Below, in pieces: positions 18,266 through 24,864 of a stretch of DNA of 64,000 nt. The notes beneath the pieces were generated by a model. That model searched no databases, was not told where the DNA came from, and worked only from the letters and a program-made list of their open reading frames with translations. The position numbers were made by a program, and so were the translations under genes. The DNA comes from Ruixingdingia sedimenti (lineage in GTDB: Bacteria; Pseudomonadota; Alphaproteobacteria; Rhodobacterales; Rhodobacteraceae). How positions within the stretch are numbered: the first letter of the stretch is position 1; every line of letters starts with the position of its first letter. The stretch is from positions 135,670-199,669 of the forward strand of contig NZ_JAVKPH010000006.1 in assembly GCF_031432425.1 (NCBI RefSeq), read 5' to 3'.

Positions 18266-18425
18266 GGAAATCCCTCCATCGGTAGGTCGGCCCGCAAGCG
18301 GCAGGCCCGGATGATGCCCAGACAATGGGCAAGGCGGCGGCACAATGCAAACGGCGCAACGAAGTCTCAAAGGGATGTGATGCGCGCGGATGAGTTCGTG
18401 TGCGGGGCCCGGGGGTGCGGGCGGG

Positions 18426-18617
18426 TCAGACCGCGCCGCGGGCCAGCCAGACCAGCACCACGCCCGCGGCCAGCATCGCAAGGCCGATGGCGCGGCGGCG
18501 GTCGCGCGGCATGCGCGCGATCACCGCCACCACATCTTCCAGCCGCGAGGGCGCCAACGCGAAGGCCAGCCCCTCGATCACCAGCACCAGCCCGATCGCC
18601 AGCGCCAGCAGGCTCAT
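18426..18617 (-). CDS. DUF2065 small membrane protein
   Basis: 63 aa with two hydrophobic segments (LALAIGLVLVIEGLAFAL and AIGLAMLAAGVVLVWLAR) separated by a basic loop. It matches the DUF2065/YjeT family, which regularly sits next to hflC. The ATG overlaps the hflC stop (ATGA), so translation is probably coupled. Function is unknown; a role with the HflKC complex is suggested only by position. Confidence 0.88.
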   Translation of the reverse strand: MSLLALAIGLVLVIEGLAFALAPSRLEDVVAVIARMPRDRRRAIGLAMLAAGVVLVWLARGAV

Positions 18618-19486
18618 TCCCCGCTGCCGTCGCTGCGCAGGTAGTCGAAGAAGGTGCTGTCGGGTTGCAGCACGATCGACGAATTCTCGCCCTTGAGTGC
18701 GCGCTGATACGAGGTCAGCGAGCGGGTGAAGGCGAAGAATTCCGGGTCGCGGCCGAAGGCTTCGGCATAGATCCGGTTGCGTTCGGCATCGGCCTCGCCG
18801 CGGATCACCTCTGCCTGCCGGCGGGCGTCCGAGGTCAGTTCCACCACCGTCCGGTCGGCCGCCGCGCGCACGCGCTGCGCGGCCTCGCCGCCGCGGGCGA
18901 TTTCGTCCGCCGCCTCGCGTTCGCGTTCGGCGCGCATGCGGGCGAAGGTCGCGGCAAGGTTCTGGTCGGGCAGGTCGGTGCGGGTCAGCCGCACGTCGAT
19001 GACCTCGACGCCGAGCGCCGCCGCCTCGCGCCGGGCGATGTCGCGGATGCGGTTCATCAGCCCCGTCCGGTCCTCGGACAGCACCGCGTTCGAGGGCACG
19101 CCGCCGAGGATCTCGCGGATGGCGGCGTTCAGGATGCGTTCCAGCCGGATCTGCGCGGCACTGATGCCCTGTGCGCCCACGGCCTCGCGGAACTCCACCA
19201 GATTGGCGATGCGCCAGCGCGCGAAGGCATCGACGACAAGCCGGCGGTCGTCGAGCGGCGTGATCTCGGCCGGCTGGGTGAAGAGCCCCAAGATCCGGCC
19301 GTCATAGGTGACGACTTCCTGGATGAGCGGGATCTTGAAGCCGAGCCCCGGTTCTTCCTTGACCTGTTTCACCTGGCCGAATTGCAGCACCAGCGCCTTT
19401 TCGCGTTCGTCCACGATGAAGATCGACGACAGCACACCGGCGATGACGATGGCGAGGACGGGCAGGATGATCGCACTGCGTTTCAT
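18614..19486 (-). CDS. hflC: HflC, FtsH-protease modulator
   Basis: A 290-aa SPFH/band-7 protein: one N-terminal membrane anchor (MKRSAIILPVLAIVIAGVLS) and a periplasmic SPFH domain with FIVDEREKALVLQFGQVK, RRLVVDAFARWRI and EVIDVRLTRTDLP. With HflK it builds the large cage around FtsH hexamers and restrains turnover of membrane proteins. The start overlaps the hflK stop by ATGA. Confidence 0.96.
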   Translation of the reverse strand: MKRSAIILPVLAIVIAGVLSSIFIVDEREKALVLQFGQVKQVKEEPGLGFKIPLIQEVVTYDGRILGLFTQPAEITPLDDRRLVVDAFARWRIANLVEFREAVGAQGISAAQIRLERILNAAIREILGGVPSNAVLSEDRTGLMNRIRDIARREAAALGVEVIDVRLTRTDLPDQNLAATFARMRAEREREAADEIARGGEAAQRVRAAADRTVVELTSDARRQAEVIRGEADAERNRIYAEAFGRDPEFFAFTRSLTSYQRALKGENSSIVLQPDSTFFDYLRSDGSGE

Positions 19487-20667
19487 CAGTTGGTCCCCCT
19501 GCTGGTCTGGCCGCCCGTCTGGCTCCCGGTCTGGCCGCGCGTCAATTCGTTCAGCGGCAGATAGGGCACCACGCCCGAACCGCCCGCCTGGCCCGAAACG
19601 CCGTCGAGGATGACCTTGTTCATGCCGCCCAGAACATCCTCCATCGTTTCCAGATACATCCGCCGCCGGGTGACGTCGGGGGCCTTCACATATTCCTCAT
19701 AGACGGCAAGGAAGCGGCTCGCCTCGCCCTGGGCCGCGTTCACGACCTCTGCCCGGTAGGCTTCGGACTGTTCCAGCAGCCGCGCGGCCTCGCCGCGGGC
19801 GCCGGCGGTGACGCGGTTGGCATAGGCGTCGGCCTCTTTTTCCAGCCGGTCGCGTTCCTGCTGCGCCGCCTGCACCTCGCGGAAGCTGTCGATGACCTCG
19901 CGCGGCGGGTCGGCGCGGTCGAGGTTGATACGGACCACGTTGATCCCCGACTGATAGCTGTCGAGCGTGGACTGGATCGCCGTGCGCAGGTCGGCCGCGA
20001 TGACGCCGCGGTCGCGGTTCAGCACGGGGGCCAGTTCGGAGCGCGCGATGATGTCGCGCATCGCCGATTCCGCCACCGCGCGGATCGTGTCGACCGGATC
20101 GGCAAGGTTGAACAGGAATTTGTCGGGGTCGGCGATGTTCCAGACCACCTGGAATTCTATATCCACGATGTTCTGGTCGCGCGTCAGCATCAGCCCGGTG
20201 TCCTGCGGGCCGTTGCGGCCGGTGCCGATGTCGGTGTTCCGTTCGCCCGTCACCTGCACGATTTCGGCAGTGACCAGCGGCCAGGGGGCGAAGTTCAGGC
20301 CCGGGTTGCCGATGCCGGAAAACTCGCCCAGGAACAGTTCGACCGAACGTTCCTCGGGCTTGACGGTGTAGAAGGACATGAAGCCCCACAGCACCGCCAC
20401 CGCCAGCGCGCCCAGCACCAGCCCCTGGCGGGTGAAGATGGGCGAGGGCCCGCCCCCGCCGTTGCCCGTGCCGCGCCCGCCGCCGTTGCCGCGCCCGCCC
20501 ATCAGCACGCGCAGCTGTTCCTGGCCCTTCTTCATCAACTCGTCGATCTCGGGGATCTGTGGCCCTTCCGGGCGGCGCCCGCCGCCCCCCGGTCCGCGAT
20601 TGCCGCCGCGGTCGTCGTTGCCGCCGCCGCCCGAACCTCCACCCCAGGGTCCGCCTGTTCCCGCCAT
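19486..20667 (-). CDS. hflK: HflK, FtsH-protease modulator
   Basis: A 393-aa SPFH protein and partner of HflC. A Gly/Asn/Arg-rich cytosolic N-terminus (~1-70) precedes a single membrane helix (LVLGALAVAVLWGFMSFYTV) and the SPFH domain (VKPEERSVELFLGEF, VDIEFQVVWNIADPDKFLFN, REVQAAQQERDRLEKEADAY). The C-terminus is Gly/Thr/Gln rich. First gene of the hflK-hflC-DUF2065-degP run. A 7-bp hairpin lies upstream, between it and gor. Confidence 0.96.
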   Translation of the reverse strand: MAGTGGPWGGGSGGGGNDDRGGNRGPGGGGRRPEGPQIPEIDELMKKGQEQLRVLMGGRGNGGGRGTGNGGGGPSPIFTRQGLVLGALAVAVLWGFMSFYTVKPEERSVELFLGEFSGIGNPGLNFAPWPLVTAEIVQVTGERNTDIGTGRNGPQDTGLMLTRDQNIVDIEFQVVWNIADPDKFLFNLADPVDTIRAVAESAMRDIIARSELAPVLNRDRGVIAADLRTAIQSTLDSYQSGINVVRINLDRADPPREVIDSFREVQAAQQERDRLEKEADAYANRVTAGARGEAARLLEQSEAYRAEVVNAAQGEASRFLAVYEEYVKAPDVTRRRMYLETMEDVLGGMNKVILDGVSGQAGGSGVVPYLPLNELTRGQTGSQTGGQTSRGTN

Positions 20668-20705
20668 TAACCTATCCCTTGTCGTTTTCCTTGTCGCTAA
20701 CTGGT

Positions 20706-20723
20706 GATTTCCGGGCGGAAATC
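20706..20723 (-). terminator. Hairpin between gor and hflK
   Basis: GATTTCC (20706-20712) pairs perfectly with GGAAATC (20717-20723) across a 4-base loop, 5 bases past the gor stop codon. No T run follows. It may terminate gor or mark the hflK promoter region. Confidence 0.45.
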
Positions 20724-20728
20724 AAGCA

Positions 20729-22087
20729 TTACCAGCCACGCACGGGGGTTTTCATTGTCACCAGTTCTTCCGCGATGGTGGGATGCACCGCCACGGTTCG
20801 GTCGAAATCCTCTTTGGTGGCGCCCATGCGGATCGCCACCGCCGCCAGCTGGATCATCTCGCCCGCGCCCGGGCCGACGATATGGCAGCCGAGCACCCGG
20901 CGCGAGTCCTTCGCGACGATCAGTTTCATCAGCACCCTGTCCTGCCGCCCGGCGAACAGCGTCTGCATCGGGCGGAAGGTGGCGGTATAGACCTCGGCGG
21001 GCCCATGGTCGCGCGCGGCTTCCTCGGTCATCCCGATGGTGCCGAGTTCGGGTTGCGTGAACACCGCCGAGGGCACGATGTCGTGATCCGCCTGCGTGGG
21101 CCTGCCCTTGAACACCGTTTCGGAAAACGCCTGCCCCTCGCGGATCGCCACGGGGGTCAGGTTGATGCGGTCGGTCACGTCGCCCACGGCATAGATCGAG
21201 GGCACGGCGGTCTGGCTGTAGCCGTCCACGACGATCTCGCCTTTCGCGCCGATCTCGACCCCCAGCCGTTCCAGCCCGAGGCCCGCCGAATTCGGCCGTC
21301 GCCCGGTGGCGTAGAGAACGAGGCCGTACACGTCCGCCGTGCCGTCCGTCGCCACGGCGCGGATGCCCTGCGGGGTCTTTTCCAGCCGTTCCACATCGGT
21401 GTTGCAGCGGATCGCCACGCCGTTCGCGCGCATGGCGTCGGCGACATGGCGGCGCGCCTCGTCGTCGAAGCCGCGCAGGATTTCTTCGCCCCGGTAGTAT
21501 TGCGTGGTCTGAACCCCCAGTCCGTTGAGGATGCAGGCGAATTCCGACGCGATGAAGCCCCCGCCGACGATCAGCGCACGGTCGGGCAGGGCGGGCAGCG
21601 AGAAGATCTCGTTCGAGGTGACGGCCAGATCCGCCCCCGGGATGTCGGGCACGAAGGGCCGCCCGCCGGTGGCGATCAGGATATGTTTGGCGGTCAGGGC
21701 CGTGCCGTCCGCCAGCCGCACGGTATGCGCATCCTCCACCACCGCGCGGCTGTCGTGGGTGGTGACGCCCGCGTTTTTCAGCGTGCCCCGATAGGCGTTT
21801 TCCAGCCGCGTCAGTTCCGCCGCCAGCGCGGTGCGGAAATGGCCCCAGTCGAACCCGCCCGCCTGCGCCTGCCAGCCATAGGCGCGCGCATCCGCGATCT
21901 GGCCGGGATAGGCCGATGCATAGACCATCAGCTTTTTCGGCACGCAGCCGCGGATCACGCAGGTGCCGCCCATGCGGTATTCCTCGGCCAGGCCCACGCG
22001 CGCGCCGCCCTCTGCGGCCGCGATGCGCGCCGCGCGCACCCCGCCCGATCCGCCGCCGATGACGAAAAGGTCATAGTCGAACGTCAT
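20729..22087 (-). CDS. gor: Glutathione-disulfide reductase
   Basis: A 452-aa class I pyridine nucleotide-disulfide oxidoreductase that recycles GSSG with NADPH. FAD motif VIGGGSGGVRAARIA, redox disulfide GGTCVIRGCVPKKLM, second nucleotide motif ALIVGGGFIASEFACIL, and catalytic His/Glu in VHPTIAEELVTMK. Full length, with ATG at 22087. RpiA lies 4 bp upstream on the same strand, so the two probably form an operon (rpiA-gor), which would couple NADPH-producing pentose phosphate flux with glutathione reduction. Confidence 0.95.
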   Translation of the reverse strand: MTFDYDLFVIGGGSGGVRAARIAAAEGGARVGLAEEYRMGGTCVIRGCVPKKLMVYASAYPGQIADARAYGWQAQAGGFDWGHFRTALAAELTRLENAYRGTLKNAGVTTHDSRAVVEDAHTVRLADGTALTAKHILIATGGRPFVPDIPGADLAVTSNEIFSLPALPDRALIVGGGFIASEFACILNGLGVQTTQYYRGEEILRGFDDEARRHVADAMRANGVAIRCNTDVERLEKTPQGIRAVATDGTADVYGLVLYATGRRPNSAGLGLERLGVEIGAKGEIVVDGYSQTAVPSIYAVGDVTDRINLTPVAIREGQAFSETVFKGRPTQADHDIVPSAVFTQPELGTIGMTEEAARDHGPAEVYTATFRPMQTLFAGRQDRVLMKLIVAKDSRRVLGCHIVGPGAGEMIQLAAVAIRMGATKEDFDRTVAVHPTIAEELVTMKTPVRGW

Positions 22088-22091
22088 CCGC

Positions 22092-22880
22092 TCAGTCCCC
22101 GAGATCGGCGAAGATGTTGTCGGTATCGGCGAATTCCACCCGGTCCTGTTCCACCGTGCCGGCGTTGATGTCGCGCACCTCGACCCGGCCGTCGCCATGG
22201 CCGATCACCACGATGTCGCAGATGTCGATGAAAAGCCCGTTTTCCACCACGCCCGGGATCTGGTTGACCACCAGCGACAATTGCCGCGGGTTGCCGATCC
22301 GGCCCAGATGCAGGTCGACGATATAATTGCCCTCGTCGGTGACGAAGGGCCGTTCGCCGTTCATGCGCAGCGTCACGTCGCGGCCCAGAACCTCGAGGCT
22401 GACCAGCGTTTCCTCGATCAGCGCCTTGGTGGTCTGCCAGCCGAAGGGGATCACCTCCAGCGGCAGGGGAAAGCCGCCAAGCTGCGCCACCTCTTTCGCC
22501 GTGTCGGCGATGACGATCATCCGGTCCGATGCGGTGGCGACGATCTTTTCCTGCAACAGCGCCCCGCCGCCGCCCTTGATCAGCGCGAGGTCGTGGTCGA
22601 ATTCGTCTGCCCCGTCGATGGTCAGGTCGAGCCAGCGCGCCTCGTCCAGGCTGGTGATCGGGATGCCCAACTGCCGCGCCAGCCCCGCCGTGCGGCTGGA
22701 TGTCGGCACGCCGGTGACGCGCAAACCTTCCTCGCGCATGCGTTCGGCAAGGCAGCGCACCATCCACGCCGCGGTCGACCCGGTGCCGAGCCCGACGCGC
22801 ATGCCGTCCTCGATGAACTCGACAGCGCGTTTCGCGGCTACGAACTTCGCCTTGTCGATGGGGGAAAGGTCAGCGGCCAT
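22092..22880 (-). CDS. rpiA: Ribose-5-phosphate isomerase A
   Basis: A 262-aa enzyme interconverting ribose-5-P and ribulose-5-P. Conserved motifs: VGLGTGSTAAWMV (phosphate loop), LTIDGADEFDHDLALIKGGG, LLQEKIVATASDRMIVIAD and EGNYIVDL. ATG at 22880 after GGAGGAGCCC. A longer frame upstream is not supported by the ribosome site. It precedes gor by 4 bp. A divergent 293-bp space to the EamA gene holds the promoters of both. Confidence 0.96.
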   Translation of the reverse strand: MAADLSPIDKAKFVAAKRAVEFIEDGMRVGLGTGSTAAWMVRCLAERMREEGLRVTGVPTSSRTAGLARQLGIPITSLDEARWLDLTIDGADEFDHDLALIKGGGGALLQEKIVATASDRMIVIADTAKEVAQLGGFPLPLEVIPFGWQTTKALIEETLVSLEVLGRDVTLRMNGERPFVTDEGNYIVDLHLGRIGNPRQLSLVVNQIPGVVENGLFIDICDIVVIGHGDGRVEVRDINAGTVEQDRVEFADTDNIFADLGD

Positions 22881-23173
22881 GGGCTCCTCCGGTCGGGGTC
22901 TGGCAAGGTTATAGGGAAAGCCCCGCCGGGGCGCGAGGGGGAATCGCCCCGCAGGCGCAGGGCGGCAAGGGGGCGGGGCAGGGCAAACAGCGCCGCAAGC
23001 AATAGCAGGGTCATCATCATGATCATCACGGGTTCCCTTTTCGTTCGCGTCACCCTCGCGCAAAGCCGTTAACAGGGCGTAAACCGCGGCGATTTGCCCC
23101 GCCCGCGGGTCCATGCTAGGCGGCCCATAGGTCGGGGCGCGCCCGACTCCGGTCCCCGCCGCAGGAGAAGGCC

Positions 23174-24118
23174 ATGCACCAACACCGCATCCTGCCCGGC
23201 GTCGGGCTCATGCTGGCTTTCTGCGCGCTGGCGCCGCTGCTGGACGTGCATGCCAAGCTTGCTTCCGACGCGATCCCGGTGGGGCAGATCACCTTCGCGC
23301 GGTTCGCGGTGCAGGGCGCGCTGATGCTGCCCGTCGTGCTGCTGATGCGCCTGGGCTGGGGGATGAGCCCGCGGCAGATGGGGATGGTGGCGCTGCGGGC
23401 GCTGTTCCTGCTGCTGGCGACCTATGGTTTCGTCGCCGCCATCGCGGTGATGCCGATCGCCGACGCGCTGGCCATCGCCTTTGTCGAGCCTTTCATCGTG
23501 CTGCTGCTCGGCTGGCTCGTGTTCGGCGAAAAGGTGGGGCCGCGGCGCATCGCGGCCTCGGCGGTGGGGTTCGCGGGGGCGCTTCTGGTGATCCAGCCCT
23601 CGTTCGTGGCGTTCGGGGCGGCGGCGTTCTATCCCCTCGGCACGGCGGTGGCCTTTGCCTGCTACATGCTGATCACGCGGCACATGTCGCTTTATTTCCA
23701 TCCGGTGACGATGCAGATGCAGACCTCGGTCGCCGGCGTGCTGCTGTGCCTGCCGGTGCTGGTCTGGGCCGAGGGCACGGGGATCGCCGCGCTCGATCCG
23801 GTGATGCCGCAGGGGATCTACTGGCTGTGGCTGTTCGGCGTGGGGTTCTGGGCGACGCTGGCGCATATGGCGATCACCTATGCGTTGCAGCTTGCGCCCT
23901 CGTCCACGCTGGTGCCGCTGCACTATCTGGAAATGGTGTCGGCGGTCACGTTCGGCTATCTGGTGTTCGGCGATTTCCCGAACCTGCTGACCTGGGCGGG
24001 GATCGCGACCATCGTCGCCTCGGGCCTCTACATCATCCACCGCGAGCGTCTGGCGGCCAGGCATCCGCCGCTCGCAGTCCCGCCAGCGCCGCCGCCAGCC
24101 GGGCCCGCGGCAGGATGA
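23174..24118 (+). CDS. EamA-family (DMT) exporter
   Basis: A 314-aa drug/metabolite transporter with about ten membrane segments in two EamA repeats (first repeat near FARFAVQGALMLPVVLL, second near LITRHMSLYFHPVTMQ). The substrate is unknown; the family exports amino acids, nucleobases and other metabolites. ATG at 23174 follows GCAGGAGAAGGCC. The Pro/Ala-rich C-terminal ~28 residues are encoded antisense to the end of the thiamine pyrophosphokinase gene (86 bp). Confidence 0.88.
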   Translation: MHQHRILPGVGLMLAFCALAPLLDVHAKLASDAIPVGQITFARFAVQGALMLPVVLLMRLGWGMSPRQMGMVALRALFLLLATYGFVAAIAVMPIADALAIAFVEPFIVLLLGWLVFGEKVGPRRIAASAVGFAGALLVIQPSFVAFGAAAFYPLGTAVAFACYMLITRHMSLYFHPVTMQMQTSVAGVLLCLPVLVWAEGTGIAALDPVMPQGIYWLWLFGVGFWATLAHMAITYALQLAPSSTLVPLHYLEMVSAVTFGYLVFGDFPNLLTWAGIATIVASGLYIIHRERLAARHPPLAVPPAPPPAGPAAG

Positions 24119-24737
24119 CCAGCATCCGCGGCGCGTCGAACCGCAGCCGCACCGCCCCCTCCGCCACCCGGTTCGAGGTGCCGATGGTGCCCGCGGGGGC
24201 GAAGGCCAGCCCCTCGATGGGCCAGCGCAGCCCCTCGCTTTGCCCCTGAACCGGGCCGAGCGGGAACAGCGACAGCCGCCCCCCCGGCGGCAGGTCGAGC
24301 CGCAGGTCCGGCGGGGCGAGGAAGGCCACGTCGTGCCCCGACAGGATCAGGCAGCGCCGCCCCGGGTGCCGCGCCAGCGTGTTCAGCGCCGCCAGCCCGT
24401 GATCCATCCGCGCCCCCGAAAACCCGAGGCCGAGGATGAACGGCGCCTCGACCGACCGCAGCGCCTTGTCGAAATCGGTCGTGTCCTGTTCGGGCAGGTG
24501 GTGCAGCCGGTCGGCCAGCGCCGCGCGCGCCATCGGCGTGATCGAATCGAAATCCCCGATCACCGCCTGCGGCAGGTGCCCAAGGCGCAACAGCCGGTCC
24601 GCCCCGCCATCGGCCGCCACCAGCAAGGGGGCGATCGCCAGCGCCTCGGCCAGTACGCGCGCCGACAGGGGGGCGCCGCCGACCAGTGTGATGCCATCTT
24701 GTGATCTCAGAAGGGGTTCCTGCATGGCCGATGACAT
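24033..24737 (-). CDS. thiN: Thiamine diphosphokinase
   Basis: About 234 aa; transfers pyrophosphate from ATP to thiamine, giving TPP. Key motifs: LLVAADGGADRLLRLG, AVIGDFDSITPMAR, the catalytic EQDTTDFDKALRSVE and LGFSGARMDHGLAALNTL. Start is uncertain: ATG 24737 (MSSAMQEP) or ATG 24725 (MQEPLLRS); neither has a clear ribosome site. Its last 86 bp overlap the convergent EamA gene. No TPP riboswitch was seen upstream. Confidence 0.87.
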   Translation of the reverse strand: MSSAMQEPLLRSQDGITLVGGAPLSARVLAEALAIAPLLVAADGGADRLLRLGHLPQAVIGDFDSITPMARAALADRLHHLPEQDTTDFDKALRSVEAPFILGLGFSGARMDHGLAALNTLARHPGRRCLILSGHDVAFLAPPDLRLDLPPGGRLSLFPLGPVQGQSEGLRWPIEGLAFAPAGTIGTSNRVAEGAVRLRFDAPRMLVILPRARLAAALAGLRAADAWPPDARGG

Positions 24738-24782
24738 GGCAATTAAGGCAGGGGAACACAATCGGGGCCATAATCAATCCTT

Positions 24783-24831
24783 CAAATTACCCTGATCCAA
24801 TCACGGAATCGGCGTGGCGGATGGTAATTTG
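24783..24831. promoter_or_regulatory. Wide inverted repeat before the acidic repeat-protein gene
   Basis: CAAATTACC (24783-24791) and GGTAATTTG (24823-24831) are perfect 9-bp arms around a 31-bp centre, in the divergent space between thiN and the 904-aa gene. The AT content contrasts with the neighbourhood. It could be an operator or, in RNA, a hairpin ahead of the start at 24865. Confidence 0.45.
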
Positions 24832-24864
24832 AGGGGAACGAGTTTTGCAGAAGGCGAACGTTTC

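Noticed and set aside
22838..23053. 71-codon minus-strand frame with a hydrophobic start
   Set aside because: It overlaps the rpiA start in another frame, lacks a ribosome site and becomes Pro/Arg/Ser-rich where it shadows rpiA.
23070..23086. TTAACAGGGCGTAAA as a CtrA-type site
   Set aside because: The second half-site is imperfect (TAAA rather than TTAA) and the gene context gives no support.
23116..23130. CTAGG-N5-CATAG near the EamA gene as a further sel dyad
   Set aside because: One arm is mismatched, the flanks do not match and the gene is unrelated to selenium; probably chance.
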